Source: an uncultured bacterium
GTDB taxonomy: Bacteria; Bacillota; Clostridia; Oscillospirales; Ruminococcaceae
DNA length: 12,809 bases
NCBI GenBank assembly: GCA_934845495.1
Contig: CAKWRB010000002.1
Coordinates: 18,531-31,339 of the forward strand
Direction: 5' to 3'
Both the position numbers and the translations under genes were made by a program. The notes below the pieces were generated by a model, which made no database searches, was not told the origin of the DNA, and worked only from the letters and a program-made list of their open reading frames with translations. Below are positions 6,683 to 11,743 of the stretch, piece by piece (the first letter of the stretch is position 1; each line of letters starts with the position of its first letter).

Positions 6683-7402
6683 ATGGATAGAGAGATAAAA
6701 GCACTGGCCCAGGCACTGGCGCCGGGGCGCAAAACGGTGTTTTTCGGCGGCGCCGGAGTCAGCACCGAATCGGGCATCCCGGATTTCCGGAGCGCCGGAG
6801 GGGTCTACGGACGGCAGTATCCCCATCCGCCGGAGGTGATGGTGAGCCACAGCTTCTTCATGGCGCATCCGGAGGAGTTCTATGACTTCTACCGCCGGGA
6901 GATGGTCTACCCCAAGGCTGAGCCCAATGCCGCCCACCGGAAGCTGGCCGAGCTGGAGGCACAGGGCCGGGTGACCGCCGTAGTCACCCAGAACATTGAC
7001 GGCCTGCACCAGATGGCAGGCAGCAAACAGGTGCTGGAACTGCATGGGAGCATCCACCGCAACCGCTGTATGCGCTGCGGACGGCGGTATGGCCTGGAGG
7101 CGATCCTCGACACCGAAGGGGTGCCCCGGTGCGAGTGCGGCGGCATCATCAAGCCGGAGGTGGTGCTCTATGAGGAGGCGCTGGACCAGCGCACCCTCAC
7201 CGCAGCTGTGGATGCCATCTCCCAGGCGGATACCCTGCTCATCGCCGGGACATCATTGGCGGTGTACCCGGCTGCCGGGCTGATCCGGTACTTTGAAGGA
7301 GACTGCCTGGCGCTGGTGAACCTGTCGCCCACCCCCATGGACCAGAAGGCGGATCTTCTGATCCGGGGCAAGATCGGCGAGGTGCTTTCCCAGATTCAGT
7401 AG
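6683..7402 (+). CDS. NAD-dependent protein deacylase, sirtuin (Sir2/CobB family)
   Basis: This 239-residue protein is a complete bacterial sirtuin, which removes acyl groups from lysines using NAD+ and makes O-acyl-ADP-ribose and nicotinamide. Visible motifs are G-A-G-V-S-T-E-S-G-I-P-D-F-R (23-36), T-Q-N-I-D-G-L-H (102-109), the catalytic L-E-L-H-G (His121), a zinc module of Cys129-x2-Cys132 and Cys150-x-Cys152, K-P-E-V-V-L-Y-E-E (157-165) and I-A-G-T-S-L-A-V-Y-P (187-196). The zinc cysteines and Zn spacing resemble the class U enzymes of Thermotoga type. ATG 6683 has GGAGG (6671-6675) 7 bases upstream, overlapping the end of cca. It is the last gene of the operon. The single catalytic domain and intact deacylase residues argue for a housekeeping regulator and not a defence NADase. 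Confidence 0.93.
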   Translation: MDREIKALAQALAPGRKTVFFGGAGVSTESGIPDFRSAGGVYGRQYPHPPEVMVSHSFFMAHPEEFYDFYRREMVYPKAEPNAAHRKLAELEAQGRVTAVVTQNIDGLHQMAGSKQVLELHGSIHRNRCMRCGRRYGLEAILDTEGVPRCECGGIIKPEVVLYEEALDQRTLTAAVDAISQADTLLIAGTSLAVYPAAGLIRYFEGDCLALVNLSPTPMDQKADLLIRGKIGEVLSQIQ

Positions 7403-7410
7403 AAACAACA

Positions 7411-7447
7411 AAAGCCCTTCTCCCGCTATGGGAGGAGGGCTTTTTTT
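7411..7447 (+). terminator. Intrinsic terminator of the five-gene operon, probably bidirectional
   Basis: AGCCCTTCTCCC (7413-7424) pairs with GGGAGGAGGGCT (7430-7441) through 12 positions, including one G-U, around a 5-base loop. Seven T follow (7441-7447). An A-rich stretch (7403-7413) on the other side makes it usable for the convergent minus-strand gene ending at 7462. Confidence 0.9.
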
Positions 7448-7461
7448 GATAGGGGTGGGAA

Positions 7462-7740
7462 TCAGTGCCGGAGCAGTGTCGGCAGCAAGATCAGAGCGGC
7501 TCCCAGCAGGAGCAGCAGAACCTGTCGATAATTGTGACTGCGCAGGGCCCGAATCAGTTCCCGGAGCCACTGAACAGCCATCAGCAGGATTCCGAGGCCG
7601 CAGAGCAGCAGTCCAGCCAGAGTGAAGATGGAAAAAAGGGGGTTGGGGGCAGCCAGTCCGGAGATGACCACGCCGACAAGGGTCAGCACTCCAACGGCGC
7701 CCAGCACCAGGCCCCAGGCACCAAGAGAGTGAAACGGCAT
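7462..7740 (-). CDS. Small three-helix membrane protein, unknown function
   Basis: The 92-residue product is almost wholly hydrophobic, with three likely membrane helices at about 8-28, 36-57 and 72-90. A positively charged segment (R60-E61-L-I-R-A-L-R-S-H-N-Y-R, 60-72) joins helices 2 and 3 and should face the cytoplasm. No catalytic residue or named family is apparent. I chose ATG 7740 because GGGAGG (7747-7752) is 6 bases upstream and a consensus promoter (7777-7805) lies in front of it. A longer open frame to 7851 would run through that promoter and is not used. It is probably monocistronic, ending at the shared terminator near 7411-7441. Small phage holins look similar in size, but no phage genes accompany it. 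Confidence 0.65.
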   Translation of the reverse strand: MPFHSLGAWGLVLGAVGVLTLVGVVISGLAAPNPLFSIFTLAGLLLCGLGILLMAVQWLRELIRALRSHNYRQVLLLLLGAALILLPTLLRH

Positions 7741-7746
7741 AAAATT

Positions 7747-7752
7747 CCTCCC
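7747..7752 (-). promoter_or_regulatory. Ribosome binding site fixing the start of the small membrane protein
   Basis: GGGAGG on the minus strand stands 6 bases before ATG 7740. It decides for the 92-residue form over a longer frame starting at 7851. Confidence 0.75.
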
Positions 7753-7776
7753 AATAACCGATTGTTTGGTGTACAG

Positions 7777-7805
7777 ATTATAGCATAGCACAGGATGGGA
7801 AGCAA
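7777..7805 (-). promoter_or_regulatory. Sigma-A promoter of the small membrane protein gene
   Basis: On the minus strand, TTGCTT (7800-7805) and TATAAT (7777-7782) are separated by 17 bases. The -10 is a perfect match and the -35 matches at 3-4 positions. The leader is about 30 bases. Confidence 0.75.
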
Positions 7806-7834
7806 TTACTTTTTTGAATGATTGCAGAACAATC

Positions 7835-7863
7835 AAAAAGACGGAGCCCAATGGCTCCGTCTT
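7835..7863 (-). terminator. Intrinsic terminator after the Ig-like lipoprotein gene
   Basis: A perfect 11-bp stem, AAGACGGAGCC (7838-7848) with GGCTCCGTCTT (7853-7863), has a 4-base loop. On the minus strand it is followed by five U (7835-7839). It lies 11 bases after the lipoprotein stop codon. A smaller dyad, GATTG-N5-CAATC (7820-7834), follows. Confidence 0.9.
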
Positions 7864-7874
7864 AGATGCAGGGT

Positions 7875-9185
7875 TCAGTTTTCGCCGTTCGCTCCGATGA
7901 CAATTATGGTCAGGGTTTTGGTGTTGGCGCTGTAACCATTGCGCTGGCAGGTCAGGATGATGGTGCTTTCACCGGCGGTCAGTCCCTCCAGTTCCAGCTT
8001 GTTCGACTTCTGCACAGCCGATACGATGGCAGGATCATCGATCTCGACGGTGAGATCTCCTTCCGAAGGGTTGAGAACGGTCAGTTCCACCAGCTCGCCC
8101 TCGGCCAGACGGACCACATTGTTGCGCTCCAGACGGTCGCCCAAAATGGTCATGGGGATCAGCTCCGGCACCGAGTGGACCTGCAGGGTCAGCTCGGCAT
8201 CCTGGTATCCGGGGGTGGAGGCGTGGATGGTCACACTGCCGGTGCCCTCCTCCACAGCGGTGATGGTGATGCGGTTCTTTTCCCCCACGGCGGCGGTGAT
8301 GATGCTGTTGTCCGCAGTGACGGTCAGGACGGTATGTTCCGAGACGGTCTGGGCATCCAGAATGATGCTGCTGCCCACCTCCACAGTGGGGGAATAGGCA
8401 TCAAACCCCTTGGCAGAGAGCGCGATGTTCTGGGCGGGTTCCGAAACGCTGATCCGGATCTGCACCGGCAGGTCGGCATATCCCTCGCAGCTCAGGATCA
8501 GGTCCAGAGTGTACTGTCCGGCATTGGGGCACTGAAGGATCACCCGGTCCCCGGAGAGATAATAGGTTCCGTCAAAGGTGATCTCCTCATCGGCGGAGCG
8601 CACCGTCACCGGGGTTTCCAGCGGGCGGGGGTCGCCGTCGGTGACATCAAGGCCGGTGAACAGGATGGTAGCCTGGTTTCTGGCCTGCAATTCCAGATGG
8701 CCGGCGGCAAAGGTGGCATTCCCCAGATTCTCCCGCTCCGGGCGGAAGGCCTGTTCCAGGGCGGTTTCCGGCAGGATCGGCCGGGAGTCGATGAGGGTCA
8801 TGCCGGCCTGCATATGCCGGGCTGTGATCTGGACCTCATAGCTTTTGGACAGGCTGGATCCCTCCATGGAAAGCTCGATGGTGATGATGGCATGTCCACT
8901 CTCTACGGCGGTGAGGGTGATTGTCTTGTCGGCATAGTCGGCTGTCATCAGCGCCCGGTCGGAGGAGACAACATTCACCTTGCAGTCCTCCGGCAGGGCA
9001 TCCAGGTGGAAGGTGCGGCTTTCGCCGGGGATCCAGTCACTGACCGAATTGAGGACGACCCCCTCTTCATCCACCAGATCCATGGAGTTGACGGCTTCAC
9101 CATTTACAAAAACGGTACAGCCAGCCAGCAGAACGGCGGAGAGCAATCCGGCAATCAGGGTGGATACGATTTGTTTCATCTTCAT
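7875..9185 (-). CDS. Cell-surface lipoprotein with tandem Ig-like (BIG2-like) repeats
   Basis: This 436-residue protein is predicted to be exported and lipid-anchored: K-M-K-Q start, hydrophobic core (6-20) and the lipobox L-L-A-G-C (Cys23). The rest is beta-rich and holds about four Ig-like units (roughly 48-121, 160-248, 256-336, 345-431). Three share the BIG2-type pattern of a D-x-x-I/L strand followed by a I-T-x-T-A-V-E-x-G-x-x-x-I-T-I hairpin: residues 89-104, 306-321 and, more diverged, 397-412. Such domains act as stalks or adhesion modules; no enzymatic domain is present. ATG 9185 has GAGG 6 bases upstream. A TATAAT lies at 9253-9258, and a terminator follows the gene. A role in surface binding or sensing is inferred only from the architecture. 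Confidence 0.8.
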   Translation of the reverse strand: MKMKQIVSTLIAGLLSAVLLAGCTVFVNGEAVNSMDLVDEEGVVLNSVSDWIPGESRTFHLDALPEDCKVNVVSSDRALMTADYADKTITLTAVESGHAIITIELSMEGSSLSKSYEVQITARHMQAGMTLIDSRPILPETALEQAFRPERENLGNATFAAGHLELQARNQATILFTGLDVTDGDPRPLETPVTVRSADEEITFDGTYYLSGDRVILQCPNAGQYTLDLILSCEGYADLPVQIRISVSEPAQNIALSAKGFDAYSPTVEVGSSIILDAQTVSEHTVLTVTADNSIITAAVGEKNRITITAVEEGTGSVTIHASTPGYQDAELTLQVHSVPELIPMTILGDRLERNNVVRLAEGELVELTVLNPSEGDLTVEIDDPAIVSAVQKSNKLELEGLTAGESTIILTCQRNGYSANTKTLTIIVIGANGEN

Positions 9186-9209
9186 ATGACACCTCAGCGT
9201 AGTTTGTCA

Positions 9210-9231
9210 GGGAAACAAAGCACAGTTTCCC
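9210..9231 (-). repeat. Inverted repeat in the lipoprotein mRNA leader
   Basis: GGGAAAC (9210-9216) and GTTTCCC (9225-9231) are perfect 7-base arms around 8 bases. The element lies between the predicted transcription start (near 9246) and the ribosome binding site, so it can fold in the 5' leader of the mRNA or serve as an operator. No U run follows in the transcript direction, so it is not a terminator. Confidence 0.5.
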
Positions 9232-9252
9232 GGGCTTACGATTCTTAGCCCC

Positions 9253-9258
9253 ATTATA
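9253..9258 (-). promoter_or_regulatory. -10 element of the Ig-like lipoprotein gene
   Basis: A perfect TATAAT on the minus strand, preceded by GTG. The best -35 at 17 bases, TGGTAA, matches only 3 of 6 positions, so the promoter may need an activator or be weak. The gene could also receive transcripts from the unit ending at 9315, because I see no terminator between them. Confidence 0.5.
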
Positions 9259-9314
9259 CACAAAACGGCGCTGGATTACCAGAGAAAGTTGTGGAGAAAT
9301 AGGCAGAAAACGGC

Positions 9315-9521
9315 TTATCTGTTCCGCATTCGGCGCAGGGCAGCTGTAAGCTGCTGATAGTCAGTGCATTTTTGATTGAGCAGAGTTTCGTAGCGGTAGA
9401 AGACATCGTTCTGCCGGCTTTTACCAGCCTGGTATAGTCCGGATACGATTGCGCGCAGCTGAAGGATCTCCAGTTCCTTCTGGCACAGGTATTCTTCCGC
9501 GGCCAAAGATTTGGTGGTCAT
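9315..9521 (-). CDS. Short helical protein of unknown function
   Basis: The 68-residue product has no signal peptide or membrane segment. It consists of two likely amphipathic helices: E9-x-x-x-x-K-E-L-E-I-L-Q-L-R-A-I-V-S-G-L-Y (9-30) and Y41-x-x-x-x-L-L-x-x-K-x-x-D-Y-x-Q-L-x-x-A-L-R-R-M-R (41-66), joined by a polar turn. It could form a helical hairpin or coiled coil. The C-terminus is basic (R-R-M-R-N-R). I do not recognise a family. The coding call rests on ATG 9521 with AAAGGA 9 bases upstream, a TATAAT at 9584-9589 and good codon use. It points toward the Ig-like lipoprotein gene 129 bases downstream, with no clear terminator between. Confidence 0.6.
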   Translation of the reverse strand: MTTKSLAAEEYLCQKELEILQLRAIVSGLYQAGKSRQNDVFYRYETLLNQKCTDYQQLTAALRRMRNR

Positions 9522-9583
9522 AATGAATCATCCTTTCCGGTTTCAGAGGCCTCGGGGCAAACTACTATGTCCCCGGTGGCTTT

Positions 9584-9589
9584 ATTATA
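9584..9589 (-). promoter_or_regulatory. -10 element before the short helical protein
   Basis: A perfect TATAAT on the minus strand, 62 bases before ATG 9521. No convincing -35 hexamer is found 16-18 bases further upstream, so this is a tentative promoter. Confidence 0.4.
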
Positions 9590-9656
9590 CCGGGAGGGAG
9601 GTGTCGAATTTCCGAAAAACGTCGCAGAACTTCAAGAAGTATTTTACTTATGGTAG

Positions 9657-9692
9657 AAAAAAGCCCTGCAATACAGAAAGTATAGCAAGGCT
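9657..9692 (-). terminator. Intrinsic terminator of the glycosylase-arsR unit
   Basis: On the minus strand AGCCTTGC (9685-9692) pairs with GCAGGGCT (9662-9669) with one G-U. Inside, ATAC pairs with GTAT past a T-T mismatch, leaving a 5-base loop. Six U follow (9657-9662). It lies about 32 bases after the arsR-type stop codon. Confidence 0.85.
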
Positions 9693-9723
9693 GCAAAATA
9701 TGATAGAAAATGAAGGGATCCTG

Positions 9724-10062
9724 TCAATGGCCGGTGTGGCGGATGTGTGCCAGGCCCTGGCTCATGATGGTGACCACATGGTCATCATCCAGGCTGTAAT
9801 AGATGCTCTTGCCCTCCCGCCGGGTCTTGACCAGATTTGCATTGCGCAGCAGGCGCAGCTGGTGGGAAACCGCCGACTGGGTCATGCCCAGGGCTTGGGT
9901 GAGGTCATAGACGCACAGCTCCTGCTCCAGCAGAGCGGCGATGATGCGCAGACGGCTGTTGTCCGAAAAGATCTTGAATACCTCGCTGAGCCGTTCCAGT
10001 TCGGGATCGGTGGGCAGCTGGGCGAGAGGGGACCGGCATTCCGGCTGGGAAGAGAGAGACAT
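9724..10062 (-). CDS. ArsR/SmtB family metal-responsive repressor with an alpha-5 zinc site
   Basis: This 112-residue protein is a winged-helix repressor of the ArsR/SmtB family. The helix-turn-helix is D53-L-T-Q-A-L-G-M-T-Q-S-A-V-S-H-Q-L-R (53-70), followed by a wing with R-R-E-G-K-S-I-Y-Y-S-L (81-91). The C-terminal helix carries Asp93-x-His95-x10-His106-x2-His109, exactly the spacing of the alpha-5 zinc/cobalt site of CzrA and SmtB. The alpha-3 box E-L-C-V-Y-D-L has only one Cys (Cys50), so arsenic or cadmium sensing there is unlikely. These proteins release DNA when they bind metal. ATG 10062 has AAAGGA 6 bases upstream. It lies 35 bases after the glycosylase gene and probably shares its transcript. 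No metal exporter is visible nearby, so the target may be elsewhere. Confidence 0.88.
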   Translation of the reverse strand: MSLSSQPECRSPLAQLPTDPELERLSEVFKIFSDNSRLRIIAALLEQELCVYDLTQALGMTQSAVSHQLRLLRNANLVKTRREGKSIYYSLDDDHVVTIMSQGLAHIRHTGH

Positions 10063-10093
10063 GGCAATTCCTTTCTATATAAAGAGGATAGGA

Positions 10094-10106
10094 GAGGTCA
10101 GACCTC
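10094..10106. repeat. Perfect 13-base palindrome over the glycosylase stop codon, upstream of arsR
   Basis: GAGGTC-A-GACCTC (10094-10106) has 6-base arms around one base. It overlaps the glycosylase stop codon (10098-10100) and ends 32 bases before the arsR-type start. A second imperfect dyad centred on TATATA (10070-10087, 7 of 9 pairs) lies between. Both are candidate operators for autoregulation, but neither matches the TGAAC-N6-GTTCA pattern known for CzrA/SmtB-like repressors. Confidence 0.4.
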
Positions 10107-10922
10107 AAACCGTTCGGGGTGGCTGCGGGAGAAGTGGAACAGGTACTGCTGGGCGATTCCGGCATAGGGCAGCAGCTCCTCCGGCAGCCCCTGGGGATAC
10201 ATAACAGACATCACCCGTTTCATCCACACATCCACCGGCAGACATTCGATGCGGTGGAAGCCGTAGAGAAGGGCACAGTGTGCCACCTTGATACCCACCC
10301 CGTGGATGCGGCAGAGTTCTGCGGCAGCTTCTTCGGTGGGCAGCCGGGCTACCCGGTCCAGATCCACCTCGCCGGAGGCGACCTTCCGGGCGGCATCCAG
10401 GATATACTTGGCCCGGAATCCGCTGCGCAGGGGCTGAAGCTCCTCCAGCGTAAGGCCGGCCAGCACCTCTGGGCGGGGGAAGGTGCTGCGCCCGCCGGGC
10501 AGCGGCTCGCCCCAGGTGGTACACAGGTTCTCCACAATGCCCCGGATGCGCTTGATGTTGTTGTTCTGGCTGATGATGAAGGAGCAGAGCGCCTCCCACC
10601 GGTCCTGGCGCAGCACCCGGATCCCCGGTGCATAGCGCACTGCCTCGGCCAGCTGGCTGTTTTGGCAGAACAGCACCTGCATGGCGGCGTAGTCCTCGTC
10701 CAGCGCCAGATAGGGGATCAGCAGCCGTTCGGTCTCGGACTGATCCAGCCCGGCAACCAGCAGGGTATCGCCCTCAGTCCGCAGGGTGAGGACTCGATCC
10801 CCCACAACACCAGTGTAACCTCCGCCCTCCACCGGCAGCCAGCGGAAGCACTGTCCGCATTCAAAGGTCTGCTGCAGATCAAGGGGGGCGGCTCCGGTGA
10901 GCCGGGCGGTGAATTCTGTCAT
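10098..10922 (-). CDS. ogg: 8-oxoguanine DNA glycosylase (OGG1-like, HhH-GPD)
   Basis: This 274-residue base excision repair enzyme has the OGG/AlkA N-terminal beta domain with F-E-C-G-Q-C-F-R-W (20-28), then the HhH-GPD domain. Visible motifs are S-Q-N-N-N-I-K-R-I (118-126), L-R-S-G-F-R-A-K-Y-I (165-174), the hairpin I-H-G-V-G-I-K-V-A-H-C (206-216) and L-P-V-D-V-W (228-233). Lys212 and Asp231 are the catalytic pair, with the same 19-residue spacing as Lys249 and Asp268 of human OGG1. The enzyme removes 8-oxoguanine and nicks the DNA by beta-elimination. ATG 10922 has AGGAGG (10931-10936) 8 bases upstream. It is the first gene of a unit with the ArsR-type repressor, with a TATAAT at 10980-10985. 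The class I family is eukaryote-like but common in Clostridia. Confidence 0.9.
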   Translation of the reverse strand: MTEFTARLTGAAPLDLQQTFECGQCFRWLPVEGGGYTGVVGDRVLTLRTEGDTLLVAGLDQSETERLLIPYLALDEDYAAMQVLFCQNSQLAEAVRYAPGIRVLRQDRWEALCSFIISQNNNIKRIRGIVENLCTTWGEPLPGGRSTFPRPEVLAGLTLEELQPLRSGFRAKYILDAARKVASGEVDLDRVARLPTEEAAAELCRIHGVGIKVAHCALLYGFHRIECLPVDVWMKRVMSVMYPQGLPEELLPYAGIAQQYLFHFSRSHPERFEV

Positions 10923-10979
10923 GGGTGAAACCTCCTGTGGTCCGGGTATGGCTGCACCATGGCGCAGCCTGATGGGGCT

Positions 10980-11008
10980 ATTATAGCATTAAATCCCCGC
11001 AAAGAAAA
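10980..11008 (-). promoter_or_regulatory. Promoter of the glycosylase-arsR unit
   Basis: A perfect TATAAT on the minus strand (10980-10985) lies 57 bases before the glycosylase start. The best -35 at 17 bases is TTTTCT (11003-11008), a weak match. A hairpin-forming stretch, GCCGA...CGCTG-TTT-CAGCG...TCGGC, lies just upstream (about 11013-11042). Confidence 0.5.
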
Positions 11009-11054
11009 GCCGGGCCGAGGCGCTGTTTCAGCGGCGATTCGGCAAAATGCCAGA

Positions 11055-11091
11055 CAGCTGTATTCCCCTGGTTCAATACGGAATGTAGCTG
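11055..11091 (+). other. 12-bp stem-loop, possible structured RNA
   Basis: CAGCTGTATTCC (11055-11066) pairs with GGAATGTAGCTG (11080-11091) at all 12 positions when read as plus-strand RNA, with two G-U pairs around a 13-base loop. The G-U pairs become A-C mismatches on the minus strand, so a plus-strand RNA structure is favoured. A short imperfect hairpin with a T5 run follows at 11114-11138. No strong promoter is visible upstream. Confidence 0.35.
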
Positions 11092-11185
11092 GATCACAGA
11101 CAGAAAAAATCCCCAAAACTGGCTTTTACCGGGTTTTTAACAGGGAACAGATGTTTTGTTTTCAGTTCGTTCACGATTTAATGGG

Positions 11186-11254
11186 AGTTTTCCACACTTT
11201 CAACAGAGTTATCAACATCGGTTGTGGAAGGCCCGGTTGAAACTGTGGAAATCT
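11186..11254. repeat. 69-base two-fold symmetric array of DnaA-box-like motifs
   Basis: The sequence is an imperfect palindrome centred on base 11220: 26 of 34 positions match between the left arm and the reverse complement of the right arm. It carries four 9-mers placed as mirror pairs. On the left are TTTTCCACA (11188-11196, a perfect TTWTNCACA) and TTATCAACA (11209-11217, one mismatch). On the right, in reverse, are TGTGGAAGG (11223-11231, two mismatches) and TGTGGAAAT (11244-11252, one mismatch). Spacing within each arm is 21 bases, two helical turns. The TTTCAAC segments between the boxes are also mirrored. DnaA binding is inferred from the motif; the symmetry is seen directly. Confidence 0.7.
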
Positions 11255-11288
11255 TCTCTTATACGTTCCGTAATATATTTCGGAAAAC

Positions 11289-11311
11289 CTGTAAAGGAAT
11301 CTACTTTACAG
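11289..11311. repeat. Perfect operator-like dyad
   Basis: CTGTAAAG (11289-11296) and CTTTACAG (11304-11311) are perfect 8-base arms around GAATCTA. There is no U run on either side, so this is unlikely to be a terminator. Size and shape fit a dimeric repressor operator or a binding site near the DnaA-like array. Confidence 0.55.
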
Positions 11312-11333
11312 AATTGAGGCCATGCAAAATCGA

Positions 11334-11362
11334 TTGTGAAAAATGCTCATAGAGCGCATAAA
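11334..11362 (+). promoter_or_regulatory. Candidate promoter overlapped by a perfect DnaA-type box
   Basis: TTGTGA (11334-11339) and CATAAA (11357-11362) are 17 bases apart, each matching consensus at 4 of 6 positions. The -35 lies within TGTGAAAAA (11335-11343), whose reverse complement TTTTTCACA is a perfect TTWTNCACA box. The start of the next gene is 73 bases downstream. Confidence 0.4.
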
Positions 11363-11434
11363 CAGCCGGGCTGCCGCCGATACTATCAGCGTACTGAGCC
11401 AAAAACCGCAGATCAGGGAAAAGAGGGGGACAAG

Positions 11435-11716
11435 ATGCTCAAGGGAGTCAATCGGAAAATCATCGAGGTGCGGGACCCGGACAGCCGCTATTTTGAGCGC
11501 GCGATCCTGTTTGTGCGCCAGGGGGACTGGGCCGCCAAGGAGATCGATGAACAGGCGGAGCGGTATTTGCGCACTGCCAGTGAGGAAATGGGCCGGGCCC
11601 GGGCGGCGGCACCCTCTGCCACGCTGCTCAAGGAGCGCTTCCGGCTTCGGCGGCTGCTGGTTCCGGCTGCGGCTGTGGCCGGGCTGCTCCTGCTGGCGGC
11701 AATGGTGCTGCTCTGA
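11435..11716 (+). CDS. Small tail-anchored membrane protein, conserved-looking, unknown function
   Basis: The 93-residue protein has a soluble N-terminal part and one C-terminal membrane helix (about 73-93) with no residues after it, so it is probably tail-anchored and faces the cytoplasm. The soluble part starts M-L-K-G-V-N-R-K-I-I-E-V (1-12), then D-x-x-Y-F-E-R-A-I-L-F-V (16-27). It continues with an acidic-basic helix (33-60) and a very basic segment (K66-E-R-F-R-L-R-R) before the membrane. The N-terminal block resembles a small conserved protein seen in many Clostridia, but I know no function for it. ATG 11435 follows a purine-rich GAGGGGG site by about 8 bases; frames opening earlier (11336) are not favoured. 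A strong terminator follows 28 bases after the stop. Confidence 0.7.
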   Translation: MLKGVNRKIIEVRDPDSRYFERAILFVRQGDWAAKEIDEQAERYLRTASEEMGRARAAAPSATLLKERFRLRRLLVPAAAVAGLLLLAAMVLL

Positions 11717-11743
11717 CCGGATAAAACCCCAAATACTTTGTGC

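Larger units (their letters stand above)
10923..11434. other. 512-base gene-free region between divergent units
   Basis: I find no credible gene here; open frames lack ribosome sites and family-like sequence. From left to right it contains the glycosylase ribosome site and promoter (10931-11008), a GC-rich hairpin (11013-11042), a 12-bp stem-loop (11055-11091), an AT-rich stretch, a large symmetric DnaA-box-like array (11186-11254), a perfect 8-base dyad (11289-11311), a perfect DnaA-type box (11335-11343) over a candidate promoter (11334-11362), and the ribosome site for the gene at 11435. Flanking genes point away on both sides. Confidence 0.7.

Noticed and set aside
5443..6777. A 444-codon open frame on the minus strand
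   Set aside because: It is the antisense shadow of cca, Pro/Gln/Arg-rich, and has no ribosome site or recognisable domain.
6683..7402. The sirtuin as part of an anti-phage defence system
   Set aside because: It is a compact single-domain enzyme with intact zinc cysteines and deacylase motifs, next to cca. Defence SIR2 proteins usually carry extra effector or sensor domains and have defence neighbours, which are missing here.
7866..9248. A 460-codon open frame on the plus strand
   Set aside because: It mirrors the Ig-like lipoprotein gene and runs through its terminator and leader. The minus-strand product has a lipobox and repeat units; this one has neither.
9290..9298. An isolated DnaA-box-like motif, TGTGGAGAA (reverse TTCTCCACA)
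   Set aside because: It has one mismatch and stands alone about 1.9 kb from the array, so it can be a chance match.
11067..11079. GGTTCAAT in the loop of the 11055-11091 hairpin, reminiscent of a tRNA T-loop
   Set aside because: No acceptor, D or anticodon stems can be built around it, so it is not a tRNA gene or remnant I can support.
10959..11240. A 93-codon open frame on the plus strand in the large gap
   Set aside because: It has no ribosome site, crosses the 12-bp stem-loop and half of the symmetric DnaA-like array, and has no protein-like features.
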